From: JABDEZ01 sp965276955
Lineage (GTDB): Bacteria > Bacteroidota > Bacteroidia > Chitinophagales > Chitinophagaceae
Length of the DNA: 64,000 bases
Assembly (NCBI GenBank): GCA_965276955.1
Contig: CBDIBP010000019.1
Span: forward strand, 62,001-126,000
Direction of reading: 5' to 3'
Below the pieces are notes generated by a model. That model searched no databases. It was given only the letters and a program-made list of their open reading frames with translations, and had not been told where the DNA came from. Each line of letters opens with the position of its first letter. Position 1 is the first letter of the stretch. The position numbers and the translations under genes are program-made. Below are positions 1 through 9,075 of this stretch, piece by piece.

Positions 1-2921
1 GTTGCATGGTCGTCACCACCATTGCTGTTCACCACTATATTAAAGTTGTGGCTGGCAGGGTTAGGGTATATCTGGAAGGCATCCTGGTATTTCCCGTTCA
101 CCATAGGCACGCTGGCTGCTGCCTGTATGGTATTCAGCGTTGTGTTCGTTATTACAGGCTCGTTATAATCGAAGTAAATGGCAGCCTTGTTCTTTATCTG
201 CGCACCCACTGCCAGGCCATGTTTTTGTTTTACTGTGTAGGTAAGCATACCGCTGCTGGCAATATCACTTGTTGCAGATTGTGCTGGCAGATTAATATTG
301 TTGAATGTGAACCGTGCTATGCCATTGTTCATGGTCACCACACATGGTGCCGACATGTATTCAGGGCGCATCGTTGTCCAGTCCACATTAGCATCCAGCG
401 TATCTAATACTACAATGTTCTGCGCTTTATAGTTACCCACATTCTGGAAGTGTATCATGTACTCCAATATAGAGTCTTTATAGCTGATAAGTCCTGTTGG
501 GCCCGCACCTTGTGGCGATACTTGCATAAAGTTAGGATCATACGGACCTACCACAGGAGTTGTGAAATAGTTCACATTGTTCCATGGTGAGTAGTCGTTC
601 AGCCAGTTGCTCATTGGCGCAACATATGCTGCAGAGTCTTTAAATACCAGGCTGGTGCTTACAGGTATGTTGGTAGGTACGCTATAGTTAGCCAGTAAAG
701 ATTGTACACTGCCGGGTTGCAATGTCAAAGCACCAGCAGGTAAACTGTATTGGTTACCGCTGCCTGCGAACAGGCCGGTTGGTGCAAAAGAAGCTGCGCC
801 CAGTTGTCCGTCCGTATTGTAACCGGCTATCATACCTGGTTCTGCTACGCTGCCATCATTCTTTATGATCACTTTTTGGTGGTAGCCAAAGCCTGGTACA
901 GGGAGGTTATAGTTCCATGTACTCAGGTGTATGTCGTGTATAGGCACCAGTGAGTCTGCAAAGTCTACCGTATGGCTGCAACCTGCAGCTGCGGTAACAG
1001 TTACAGATACCAGGTTGCTCTGGCATGTCTTTAGGGGGTAGTATGCCAGCACGGTCTGAGAAATGTTATAGGTTCCTGTAGGTACTATAAACGAGTAGTT
1101 TCCCCCGGTATCAGTATATGTATAGCCAATGCCATTATCGCAATGTATTTGTATGTTTTGTACTCCTGCCTCTCCGGCATCATATGCACAGTTGTTATTG
1201 GCGTCCACATACACATGGCCTTTTATGGTGCAGTAGCAATTGTTGCTGGCAGCATTATAGCCCAGGTTGATGTAGCTGTAGCCAGAGCTGCAACCATTGG
1301 CATCTGTTACGGTTACGTAGTAGTTGCCATGATGCAGGCTGCTTATAGTTGCTGTGGTCTGTCCGCTGCTCCAGTGAAAAGTATACGGGGACACTCCACC
1401 TATGCCATGTGCAGTAATAGAACCATCATTGGCAAATATGCAGGACTCCTGTGTAGAGGTAAAACCTACACTAACTGGCGATGATGCTTGCAGATTTACG
1501 CTCTTCGTCACTGAGCAGCCGCTATTATCTGTCACTGTTATTCCATATCCACCTGCTGCTATACTGCTATTTGTTGCTGTGGTAGCGCCGTTGCTCCACA
1601 AGAATGTGTAGGGTGCTGTACCACCTGAAGGCGTAACAGCTATGCTGCCATTGGCGTTGATACAGGTTGGGTTTGTTATGCTATAGCCCAGTGCTATGCT
1701 ATGTATAGGTGGTACGGTCGCAATACCCTGTTGTGCACATCCGTTGGCATCTGTGATATGAAAACCATAATTACCCGCAGATAATGTGCTTGCACTGGCC
1801 CCGGTTTGTGCCGGGTAGGTATTCCATACAATGCTGTATGGGGTTACACCACCTGCTACGCTCAGCGTTGCGCTGCCGGTAGCCGATGTGCAAGAACTTG
1901 CAGTGGCGCTGTAGGTTGCGGTCACCGGTGTGCTTGCATTCACGTAGGTGGAGCCGCTGCCTATGCAGCCACGTGCATCCGTAACAGCTACTGAATAACT
2001 GCCTGCTGCCAGGCCGCTTACAGATGCGGTAGTTGCACCGTTCGAATACAGGTAGCTGTATGGTGATGTGCCACCAGAACCAAAAGAAACGATAGCACCA
2101 TTATTTTGCAGGCAGGTAGCTGGTGTTACAGTGGTATGGGTCTGTATAGAAACGCTTTGCGCTACATAGGTGCTACTGCTGTAGCTGCAGCCCACTGCAT
2201 CGGTAACAGTAGCTGTGTATGACCCTGTCTGTAAGCCAGTGATACTTGGCGACGTAGCTCCGTTCGACCATAAGTAGCTGTAAGGTGCCACTCCACCGCT
2301 GCTTAGGGTGCCAATGGTAGCCGTACCATTCGTGCAGTTGGCAGGAGTACTGGTAGTAGAAAAAGAAAATGCGGGAGAGTTATAAGCAAATAATGAATCT
2401 TGTTTATAGTCAGAGCCTGAAACGCAGCCATTGGCATCAACTATAGTTACACCATATTGCCCGTTTGCCGGGAAATTGAAGGGGTTACCCGTACCAATGA
2501 TGGTGTGTGCTGGTTTGGTGAACCATTGATAGGTGTAGGGTGCTGTTCCGCCCGATACGGTTATCGTAGCATTTGGGGGGGTAGGGCATACGGTATATGG
2601 AGTAGTTACGGTGTAGTTAAATGGTGGATTGAAATAATTACCATAAGCATTACCTCCGGAACTCGTAGCCTGTACAAAAAGTTGTTCTCCAGTGTAAGTA
2701 TAGGTATCTGTCGTACCTGTAACACCTGAATGTACAACAGAAGTGCCGGCTCCGCTGTTGTAGTATGTTATGGAGAGTGGGGGAGTGAGCCCGGTAACAT
2801 GGGCCGTGAGGGTTCCATTGGTGCAAGAGGATCCTGGGGCAAACGTGAAAGTGACAGCCGTTTGTGCAAACGATATGCACGCACATAAAAACAATAAGGT
2901 AAATAGCGAAACTTTTTTCAT
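1..2921 (-). CDS. SprB-repeat surface protein with start of a T9SS sorting domain (3' end missing)
   Basis: The open frame runs from ATG at 2921 to the window edge without a stop (973 full codons), so the C-terminus is missing. It starts with a Sec signal peptide ending in CISFAQ. Six SprB-type repeats follow (about residues 110-545), each with a GG-x-x-PY-x-Y/F-W core and ending in T/VTDxxGC. Next come a Cna-B/SdrD-like segment (GHVYVDANNNCAYDAGE, about 565) and a DUF7619-like region (DPNF near 792 through YFDYNEP). From about 948 it reads QIYPNPASHNF, the opening of a type A T9SS C-terminal domain. By family knowledge this is a large secreted adhesin or gliding-type surface protein exported by the type IX system. 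The ligand is unknown. Frame continuity was checked at several points across the gene. Confidence 0.88.
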   Translation of the reverse strand, partial: MKKVSLFTLLFLCACISFAQTAVTFTFAPGSSCTNGTLTAHVTGLTPPLSITYYNSGAGTSVVHSGVTGTTDTYTYTGEQLFVQATSSGGNAYGNYFNPPFNYTVTTPYTVCPTPPNATITVSGGTAPYTYQWFTKPAHTIIGTGNPFNFPANGQYGVTIVDANGCVSGSDYKQDSLFAYNSPAFSFSTTSTPANCTNGTATIGTLSSGGVAPYSYLWSNGATSPSITGLQTGSYTATVTDAVGCSYSSSTYVAQSVSIQTHTTVTPATCLQNNGAIVSFGSGGTSPYSYLYSNGATTASVSGLAAGSYSVAVTDARGCIGSGSTYVNASTPVTATYSATASSCTSATGSATLSVAGGVTPYSIVWNTYPAQTGASASTLSAGNYGFHITDANGCAQQGIATVPPIHSIALGYSITNPTCINANGSIAVTPSGGTAPYTFLWSNGATTATNSSIAAGGYGITVTDNSGCSVTKSVNLQASSPVSVGFTSTQESCIFANDGSITAHGIGGVSPYTFHWSSGQTTATISSLHHGNYYVTVTDANGCSSGYSYINLGYNAASNNCYCTIKGHVYVDANNNCAYDAGEAGVQNIQIHCDNGIGYTYTDTGGNYSFIVPTGTYNISQTVLAYYPLKTCQSNLVSVTVTAAAGCSHTVDFADSLVPIHDIHLSTWNYNLPVPGFGYHQKVIIKNDGSVAEPGMIAGYNTDGQLGAASFAPTGLFAGSGNQYSLPAGALTLQPGSVQSLLANYSVPTNIPVSTSLVFKDSAAYVAPMSNWLNDYSPWNNVNYFTTPVVGPYDPNFMQVSPQGAGPTGLISYKDSILEYMIHFQNVGNYKAQNIVVLDTLDANVDWTTMRPEYMSAPCVVTMNNGIARFTFNNINLPAQSATSDIASSGMLTYTVKQKHGLAVGAQIKNKAAIYFDYNEPVITNTTLNTIQAAASVPMVNGKYQDAFQIYPNPASHNFNIVVNSNGGDDHA

Positions 2922-2968
2922 GACGTTTAGTTTTTGCTTTTGATGAGTTAGAATATCTAATCCCGAAT

Positions 2969-2976
2969 CAAAGTTA
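2969..2976 (-). promoter_or_regulatory. Bacteroidota -7 box of the SprB-repeat gene
   Basis: On the minus strand the bases read TAACTTTG, an exact match to TAnnTTTG, about 48 bases upstream of the ATG at 2921. No good -33 TTTG lies at the usual spacing; a TTTG near 3008-3005 is somewhat far. The assignment is inferred from the consensus only. Confidence 0.5.
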
Positions 2977-3163
2977 TCTATGAATAATGTTTATGTTATA
3001 GGTACAAATACTCAATTTTAGTAGCTATTTAAAACAATTATTTACGCTGTACATCGAAAGGACTAAGTAGGTGAATTCATAAAATAAAAAGTCGATAGCT
3101 ATTTTTTTCACTTACACCCACTATCAATTTCGCTATCTTTCCATAAGCAAATTGATACATAGT

Positions 3164-4867
3164 ATGTCTTTCCAGGATACCTTCAAAAAGATCATAAGCT
3201 CCATAGCTTCTTACGACCATACATCGCTCGGCCAGCTTTCTTGCGAGGTGCCACCGCACTTCAACTGGACCCGCGATATTTTTGAAAGTATACACACTGC
3301 TGCGCATCCTGATAAGAAAGCACTTATATTGGTCTCTGATACTGGTTCATCCTCATCGCTCACATACGGTGAGGCAACGCGCAGGTGCAATATGTTGCTT
3401 AATTATTTTCGCAGCATGGGCTTAAAGCCAGGCGCAACTATTTTTGTGATGTGTGGTCTGCATACCGACCTTTGGATCACTTACCTTGCAATTATCAAAG
3501 GTGGGTATGTAATGATACCTGCTGCAGGTATCTTAGGTGCTGCAGATATCGCGTACCGTTTTGGTAAAGCTAACCCTGGCGCTATTATAACTGATGCAGA
3601 GAACCTGCCGAAGATAACAGAGACCTTGCAGCAATACAGCGGCGACGTTCCTGTAAAGCTATTGCTTGATGGCCATGCAGATGACTGGCTTCCATTTTCA
3701 ACTATAGACACAGAAAGCCATGAGGCGGAGGCAGCAGATACTTTAGCTACAGATGTGCTTTTTTGGTTCTTTACATCAGGTACAACCGGTTTCCCCAAAA
3801 TAGTAGCGCATACACACAGTTCATATCCCATAGGCCATCTCAGCACTACATCATGGATAGGCTTGCGACCCAGCGATGTGCATTACAACATATCTCAGCC
3901 CGGATGGGCAAAATTTGCATGGAGCTGTTTCTTTGCACCGCTCAACGCCGGTGCCACTGTGTTTTGCTACAAGCAGACCGACCGTTTTAATGCCAGGGCA
4001 CATCTTAAGGCTATAATGGATCATCGCATCACCACGCTTTGTGCACCACCCACAGCGCTGCGCCTGCTGATACAGGAAAAGCTCGATGAGTATGATCTTT
4101 CCAACCTGCGCGAATGCGTGAGTGCAGGCGAGCCGCTAAACCCGGAAGTGATACAGGCCTGGAATGCAGGCACTGGCCACCTTATTCGCGATGGCTACGG
4201 GCAAACGGAAAGTACCTGCATGGTGTACAACCTGCCAGGCAGCCAACTTAGGTTTGGCTCTATGGGCAAGCCATCTTTTCTTTATGATATTGTGATAGCT
4301 GATGATGATGGCGCCGAGATGCCACTGCACGAAGAGGGGCAAATAGCTGTGCGGATGACCACCGGAAAATTTAACGGTATCTTCAAAGAATATATAGGCG
4401 ACGCTGGAAAGGCCGCAGAAGTATTCCGCCATGGACTGTACTACACAGGCGACAAAGCATATCGCGATGCTGATGGTTATATATGGTTCGTTGGTCGCGA
4501 TGATGATGTGATCAAATCATCCGATTATCGCGTTGGGCCGTTTGAGGTGGAAAGTGTTTTGCTGGAGGTAGATGAGGTTCTGGAATCGGCAGTGGTGGGT
4601 AGTCCACATCCCGTAAAAGGATTTGAGGTAAAAGCATTCGTGGTCTTGAAGCCCGGAATACAGCCTGGTGAGCACTTGGCCCGAAAGATATTCGATCATA
4701 GCCGACACCATATTGCTCCCTACAAAATGCCACGCATCATAGAGTTCGTTGCAGAGTTGCCCAAGACCATATCGGGGAAAATAAGGAGGGTAGAACTGAG
4801 GGCACAAGAGGCAATGCACAAAGCAAAAGGCGAACCTAAGGAACAGGAACATCACTGGAGGAAATAA
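3164..4867 (+). CDS. Acyl-CoA synthetase (AMP-binding; acetyl/medium-chain type)
   Basis: A 567-residue member of the ANL superfamily, which activates a carboxylic acid with ATP to an acyl-adenylate and then a thioester. It shows the phosphate-binding loop FFTSGTTGFPK, the A5-like motif DGYGQTES, the hinge/A7 region YYTGDKAYRDADGYIWFVGRDDDVIKSS and the C-terminal acyl-adenylation lysine context KTISGKIRR. This organisation resembles medium-chain acyl-CoA synthetases (MACS) more than long-chain FadD. ATG at 3164 is preferred over an upstream in-frame TTG (3152), because TTG starts are rare in this phylum and the protein then begins MSFQDTF. A near-consensus box TATCTTTC lies at 3134-3141. The gene stands alone, divergent from the SprB gene. 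The exact substrate cannot be read. Confidence 0.85.
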   Translation: MSFQDTFKKIISSIASYDHTSLGQLSCEVPPHFNWTRDIFESIHTAAHPDKKALILVSDTGSSSSLTYGEATRRCNMLLNYFRSMGLKPGATIFVMCGLHTDLWITYLAIIKGGYVMIPAAGILGAADIAYRFGKANPGAIITDAENLPKITETLQQYSGDVPVKLLLDGHADDWLPFSTIDTESHEAEAADTLATDVLFWFFTSGTTGFPKIVAHTHSSYPIGHLSTTSWIGLRPSDVHYNISQPGWAKFAWSCFFAPLNAGATVFCYKQTDRFNARAHLKAIMDHRITTLCAPPTALRLLIQEKLDEYDLSNLRECVSAGEPLNPEVIQAWNAGTGHLIRDGYGQTESTCMVYNLPGSQLRFGSMGKPSFLYDIVIADDDGAEMPLHEEGQIAVRMTTGKFNGIFKEYIGDAGKAAEVFRHGLYYTGDKAYRDADGYIWFVGRDDDVIKSSDYRVGPFEVESVLLEVDEVLESAVVGSPHPVKGFEVKAFVVLKPGIQPGEHLARKIFDHSRHHIAPYKMPRIIEFVAELPKTISGKIRRVELRAQEAMHKAKGEPKEQEHHWRK

Positions 4868-4913
4868 CTTTTCCAGCTTACCAAGTTGTCATAACAAGAG
4901 TAGTTTATACAGA

Positions 4914-5576
4914 TCAGAAGCTAAACTTCAAGGTCATATCCACGTCGTACTCGTGTTCGTTAAGTCCAAAATATTACCTGTAGCGCCCTTCAGCGCCAAC
5001 ACCAAAACGATTGTTAAAGAAGAAGTGGGTATATTCTGCTTTGCCAACAACGCCATAATATGAGCCTTGTTTAGTACCATATTCGTAGTCCGTTTCTTGC
5101 TCACCATAGCCAGCTGGGTGAATAAACACGCTTTTTATGTACTCGTTCGCTCCAAAAGTATAAGACATGCCTGCACCCAAGCTCAGGATATTTTTATAAT
5201 TACGGGAATGTAGTCTGTATTCTGGCATTAACTCTATCGTATTATAGTTGATACGTTCTGTAAGCGCTCCAGGTTGGGTCCCTTTATTTTCAGGCACAAT
5301 AAACTGCTTATCTACATAATAATTAGGATAGCCACCGTTACTATTCCAAACATAATAGCCTACAGATAAAAAGAAACGATGGTATATTTTTCGTTCATAA
5401 GTTAACCCTATCTGGTCTGCACCTTCACCGTGATATCCAAGCTTTGGGAAGTACATGGCACCGATCGATATCCCTACCATATTAGAATAGATTGCCGGCG
5501 TATCGTTCTTTACAGATTGAGCGCTGGTGTGGCATGCAGGCATTGCCAGCAGTGCGAGAAGTAATAATTTTTTCAT
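4914..5576 (-). pseudogene. Outer-membrane beta-barrel protein with an in-frame stop before the last strand
   Basis: From ATG 5576 the frame encodes a signal peptide (MKKLLLLALLAMPACHTSAQ) and a small barrel-like protein with alternating aromatic strands (IGLTYERKIYHRFFLSVGYYVW, ILSLGAGMSYTFG). It stops at TAA 4976-4974 after 200 residues. Beyond that TAA the same frame continues for 19 codons: YFGLNEHEYDVDMTLKFSF, then TGA at 4916-4914. That tail is a textbook final beta-strand ending in Phe, the signal read by the BAM complex. One substitution therefore appears to separate a complete barrel from one lacking its insertion signal. The product may be degraded, or the stop may be a sequencing error. 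The function of the barrel is unknown. If the stop is real, the expressed CDS is 4974-5576. Confidence 0.7.
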
Positions 5577-5688
5577 AGCTGTAGTTGTAAGTTGGTAATA
5601 ATAGATAAGAGATGGGTGATCAACTCCAGCTACACTAATATACTACATTTTATTTACTTGTCATTGAAATTTACGCCCCATAAAAATG

Positions 5689-6252
5689 CTATGATTTATT
5701 ATACAGGTTCATCACCTGGTTAATACCCTGCGACGCAAAACACTCTATTATATCCAGGCACTTGAGCACTTTTTCTTTTACTATCGGTAATTCGGTTGGC
5801 GTCCAGTGCCCCAGTACAAAATCTATTTGCTGCCCTTTAGAGAACGCACTTCCTATACCAAAACGCAGCCGTGGATATTTATCTGTCAGCAATAAAAGTT
5901 GAATGTTCTTCAGTCCATTGTGTCCTGCATCGCTGCCGCCCGCGCGCACGCGCAGTGTGCCCAGCGGTAGGGCAAGGTCGTCCACTATCACCAGCATGTT
6001 CTCTATCAGTATCTTTTCCTTATCCAGCCAGTATCGCACTGCCTTCCCGCTCAGGTTCATAAAGGTGGTCGGCTTTATAACGATGAAAGTTTTGCCTTTC
6101 CACTTCACCTCTGCTTTATAGGCGTGGCGGTCCAGCTCAAATTTGCCGCCATGTTTTATCACAAAACTATCTGCCACGTCAAATCCTATATTATGCCTGG
6201 TAGCATCATATTCCATCCCTAAGTTACCTAAACCTACTATCAAAAATTTCAT
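5689..6252 (-). CDS. pth: Peptidyl-tRNA hydrolase
   Basis: A 187-residue cytoplasmic enzyme that recycles peptidyl-tRNA released from stalled ribosomes. The N-terminus MKFLIVGLGNLGMEYDATRHNIGFDVAD carries the catalytic His20 in its usual TRHNIG context. Further on are the tRNA-binding KPTTFMNLSGKAV (catalytic Asn) and VVDDLALPLG (catalytic Asp), and then GSDAGHNGLKNI. Length matches the family (about 185-200). It lies downstream of rplY on the same strand, but a strong terminator hairpin (6306-6337) separates them, so it probably has its own promoter or depends on readthrough. Confidence 0.97.
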   Translation of the reverse strand: MKFLIVGLGNLGMEYDATRHNIGFDVADSFVIKHGGKFELDRHAYKAEVKWKGKTFIVIKPTTFMNLSGKAVRYWLDKEKILIENMLVIVDDLALPLGTLRVRAGGSDAGHNGLKNIQLLLLTDKYPRLRFGIGSAFSKGQQIDFVLGHWTPTELPIVKEKVLKCLDIIECFASQGINQVMNLYNKS

Positions 6253-6305
6253 TATACCGGTATTGTTATATCAGCCATCTTGTAGTTTACAAGCATGTAA
6301 AAGTA

Positions 6306-6337
6306 AAAAGCCCCTTGTACAAAACAAGAGGCTTTTT
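6306..6337. terminator. Intrinsic terminator between rplY and pth
   Basis: The arms AGCCCCTTGT and ACAAGAGGCT pair over ten positions (one G-U on the minus strand) around a short A-rich loop. They are flanked by five A on the left and five T on the right, so the hairpin can end transcription in either direction. It sits about 20 bases past the rplY stop. Confidence 0.8.
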
Positions 6338-6355
6338 GTATAAAATTTGTATAGT

Positions 6356-6958
6356 TTATTTCTTTTTTGCTGGTGCTTTTGCTGCAGCAAGAGCATCGGT
6401 TTCTGCCTGGCGCAGGGCACGGGTAGTAACTACTGATGCTACCGGTATACGCGGTGCATTCATTATTTCCATATTGTCAGCTATCACGTCCTGTACACGT
6501 ATGTTGCCATGCAGTTCCAGGTTCTCGATGTTCACTTCAATAGCAGAGATAAGATACTTTGCCATTGTACGTACCTTCAGCGATTTCAGTTTTATTTCTA
6601 AACGTCCACCTGCTTTTACACCTACTGAAGAACCTACGAACTTCAGTGGCAGGTTAGCCAGCACCTTACGGTCGTCGCTCAGCTCCAGGAAGTCAATGTG
6701 GTTCAGCGCATCTGTAACAACGTCGAATTGCAGATCTTTTACAATGGTCTCGTAGGTCTTTCCGCCTACAGTGATCACAGCTTTCTGAAACTCTGGTGTG
6801 TATACCAGGGTGCGGAATGCTAAAATTGGTGCTGCGAAGTGTATCACTTCGTCGCCACCATAAATAACGGCCGGTACCAGGCCTTCAGTGCGTATCTGGC
6901 GGGTTGCTTTCTTGCCATAGTCGCTCCTGAGTGTTCCTTCGATTTTTACACTATTCAT
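6356..6958 (-). CDS. rplY: 50S ribosomal protein L25/general stress protein Ctc
   Basis: A 200-residue protein of the long TL5/CTC form: an N-terminal L25 domain that binds 5S rRNA (KIEGTLRSDYGKKATRQIRTEGLVPAVIYGG, FDVVTDALNHIDFLELSDDR) followed by the TL5-type C-terminal domain (about residues 100-185) and a Lys/Ala-rich tail ending APAKKK. The prs-rplY-pth order on one strand is common in bacteria and supports the call. The 167-base gap to prs contains a CGTCCGGACG palindrome (7008-7017). A terminator follows the stop codon. Confidence 0.96.
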   Translation of the reverse strand: MNSVKIEGTLRSDYGKKATRQIRTEGLVPAVIYGGDEVIHFAAPILAFRTLVYTPEFQKAVITVGGKTYETIVKDLQFDVVTDALNHIDFLELSDDRKVLANLPLKFVGSSVGVKAGGRLEIKLKSLKVRTMAKYLISAIEVNIENLELHGNIRVQDVIADNMEIMNAPRIPVASVVTTRALRQAETDALAAAKAPAKKK

Positions 6959-7125
6959 TTGAGTGTTTTTAGTTTTGTTTTCAACACCGATCGGAATACC
7001 CGTCGAACGTCCGGACGCTGAAACGCTTTTTTAAAATAATGTGCGGCTTTGCTCTGCCGGACAGGTTTTGTTGTATAAACAGTCGTTAATGTCTTTTATA
7101 ATTACCGGTTCGTTACCCTGGCCGC

Positions 7126-8076
7126 TTAGTTGTTACGCGTGCTGCCATGTACGAATAAAGAACTGATAGATTTATTTTCAAAAGTATTACGGATAGCTAC
7201 TGCAAAAAGTTCGGCCGTTGGTAATACTTTTATTTTGTCAATTTTTTTGGTCAGTGGTATGGTGTCACATACTACCAACTCTTCCAGCACCGATTTTTCA
7301 ATGTTGTCATAAGCCTTGCCACTCAGCACCGGATGTGTGCAAAATGCCCTTACACTCAGTGCCCCACGCTCCATAAGTATTGCAGCGCTCTTGCTCAGTG
7401 TGCCCGCCGTGTCACAAATATCATCTATCAGTACCACGTTCCTGCCGCTCACATCGCCTATCACGGTCATGGCTGCTATCTCGTTGGCACGTTTGCGTTG
7501 CTTATCGCATATCACCATGTCCACCTCAAAATATTTGGCCACTTCACGCACCCTATTGGTGCTTCCTACGTCGGGGGACGCAAAGATAAGGTTTTCTATC
7601 TTAAGTTTTTCTATGTAAGGGATAAAAATTGCCGATGCATCCAGGTGGTCTACCGGTATATCAAAGAAGCCTTGTATCTGCGGTGCATGCAGGTCCATGG
7701 TCATTACACGGTCGGCTCCTGCCTTGGTCAGCAGATTGGCTACCAGTTTTGATGCTATGGATACGCGGGGCTTGTCTTTCCTGTCCTGGCGGGCATAGCC
7801 GTAGTAGGGTATCACTGCTGTAATGTAGCCTGCCGATGCCCTGCGGGCGGCATCTATCATCATGAGTAATTCCATTAGGTTGTCTGCCGGTGCCATTGTA
7901 GACTGCACCAGGAAAACATAATCACCACGGATAGATTCCTGGAACGAGGGCTGGAACTCCCCATCACTGAATTTTTGTATATCCATCTTGCCCAGGCCTT
8001 TACCAAAGGAACGGGCAATGTTTTCTGCTAAATACAATGAACTGGTACCTGAAAATATCTTGACTGAAGAATGCAT
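7126..8076 (-). CDS. prs: Ribose-phosphate pyrophosphokinase
   Basis: It makes PRPP from ribose 5-phosphate and ATP for nucleotide, His and Trp synthesis. The 316-residue length is standard. Visible motifs include the ATP flexible-loop region YGYARQDRKDKPR, the metal/ribose-binding MTMDLHAPQIQGFFDIPVDHLDA and the PRPP loop VVLIDDICDTAGTL. The start is set at ATG 8076 (MHSSVKIFSG). The frame stays open 21 codons upstream, but that stretch overlaps the TAccTTTG promoter box (8101-8094) and has no homologous character. rplY lies downstream on the same strand. Confidence 0.97.
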   Translation of the reverse strand: MHSSVKIFSGTSSLYLAENIARSFGKGLGKMDIQKFSDGEFQPSFQESIRGDYVFLVQSTMAPADNLMELLMMIDAARRASAGYITAVIPYYGYARQDRKDKPRVSIASKLVANLLTKAGADRVMTMDLHAPQIQGFFDIPVDHLDASAIFIPYIEKLKIENLIFASPDVGSTNRVREVAKYFEVDMVICDKQRKRANEIAAMTVIGDVSGRNVVLIDDICDTAGTLSKSAAILMERGALSVRAFCTHPVLSGKAYDNIEKSVLEELVVCDTIPLTKKIDKIKVLPTAELFAVAIRNTFENKSISSLFVHGSTRNN

Positions 8077-8093
8077 GTATATAGAATGGATGG

Positions 8094-8101
8094 CAAAGGT
8101 A
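8094..8101 (-). promoter_or_regulatory. Bacteroidota -7 box of prs
   Basis: TACCTTTG on the minus strand, 17 bases upstream of the prs ATG. A TTTTC stretch 19 bases further upstream is a plausible weak -33 element. An exact -7 match at this distance also argues for the short prs start. Confidence 0.65.
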
Positions 8102-8268
8102 GCTAAGTGAGCATTTATTTGAAAACATTTATTCCACAAATTATTTTTTCATTAAAATTTATGTGGATAAACTTCGCGATGTGCTATTTATATAGTGTTT
8201 ACACTACCAGGGGAAGCTTATTGATGGATACATAATATTTGTTGATGACAAAGAAGTATCGCAACTAC

Positions 8269-8276
8269 TATATTTG
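8269..8276 (+). promoter_or_regulatory. Bacteroidota -7 box of the osmC gene
   Basis: TATATTTG (exact TAnnTTTG) lies 18 bases before the ATG at 8295, with TTG at 8242-8244 about 24 bases upstream as a possible -33 element. Confidence 0.6.
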
Positions 8277-8294
8277 ACCCAAAATAGATCAATT

Positions 8295-8705
8295 ATGAAA
8301 CGCAACGCTACAGCCGTATGGAACGGATCGGGTAAAGAAGGTGCTGGCAATCTTACCACACAAAGCACAGTACTCAATAAGACACAGTATTCTTATAAAA
8401 GCCGTTTTGAAGATGGAGTAGGTACCAATCCTGAAGAATTGATCGCAGCAGCACATGCCGGTTGCTTCACAATGGCGCTCACTTTTGCCCTTAACGGTGC
8501 CGGTTTTACACCCGACGAGCTGGATACCAATTGTGTTATAACCCTGGATGCTGGTGTTATCACTAAAAGTGAACTTTCCGTTACCGCTAAGATACCAGGT
8601 ATCGATGATGCAAAATTTCAGGAAATAGCTGCTGGCGCAAAGGCTGGCTGCCCTGTTTCTAAAGCATTGAACATGGAAATAACTTTGGAAGCAAAGCTTG
8701 GATAA
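8295..8705 (+). CDS. OsmC/Ohr-family peroxidase
   Basis: A 136-residue thiol peroxidase that reduces organic hydroperoxides. It carries the two redox cysteines in family context: AAAHAGCFTMAL and AGCPVSKALN. The N-terminal strand segment KRNATAVWNGSGKEGAGNLT and NPEELI are typical of the OsmC rather than the Ohr branch. ATG 8295 (MKRNATAV) is chosen over an upstream frame extension that would overlap the promoter box. It is a single-gene unit: divergent from prs, own promoter, and a perfect terminator palindrome just after the stop. Confidence 0.93.
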   Translation: MKRNATAVWNGSGKEGAGNLTTQSTVLNKTQYSYKSRFEDGVGTNPEELIAAAHAGCFTMALTFALNGAGFTPDELDTNCVITLDAGVITKSELSVTAKIPGIDDAKFQEIAAGAKAGCPVSKALNMEITLEAKLG

Positions 8706-8732
8706 AACAACTTAAATAAAAACACCTTGTAT

Positions 8733-8763
8733 AAATGCCGGCAATTGCCGGCATTTATTTTTT
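8733..8763 (+). terminator. Intrinsic terminator of osmC
   Basis: A perfect 24-base palindrome (8733-8756, AAATGCCGGCAA joined to its own complement) is followed by ATTTTTT. It lies 28 bases after the osmC stop. The GC-rich stem and T-tract make this a strong terminator. Confidence 0.85.
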
Positions 8764-9075
8764 GCAGATCTTCAATAACAACGGAATAACAAAAGTAAAA
8801 ATATATTATTCTGTTTTTTTAAATGCATATTAGCAATGTAAACAATGTGTTAAGTCATTGTTAATAAATATAATTATATTGTATTCGTTTTGTGATGTAT
8901 AACACCTGCAGATCATCGATTGTTTTAAACAAAAAACGATAGAGATTTGCGTCATCCTTTCCTACGTACCACGAAAACAATACACTAATTATCTACTGAA
9001 AATATCGGTCAGGTTTTTAGGAAATATCAAATGATCGCTTCACCAGCATTATTATTTTTTTTAAACAAGTTTGAA
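8764..9075. other. AT-rich intergenic stretch with short inverted repeats, no gene seen
   Basis: About 310 bases upstream of the oxidoreductase gene, with no credible coding frame. It contains an inverted repeat AACAATG-N8-CATTGTT and a 13-base palindrome TTGTTT-T-AAACAA. Both could be regulator sites for the following gene, but nothing identifies a regulator. Confidence 0.4.

Noticed and set aside
1..2900. Repeat-rich DNA looking like a CRISPR or tandem-repeat array
   Set aside because: The periodicity comes from protein repeats (SprB) in one open frame; spacers are absent and repeats are not identical in DNA.
3152..3163. TTG start for the acyl-CoA synthetase
   Set aside because: ATG follows 12 bases later, and TTG starts are rare in this phylum.
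6959..7125. CGTCCGGACG palindrome in the prs-rplY gap as a ribosomal-protein leader
   Set aside because: Too short and without a mimicry structure I could recognise; no evidence for autoregulation.
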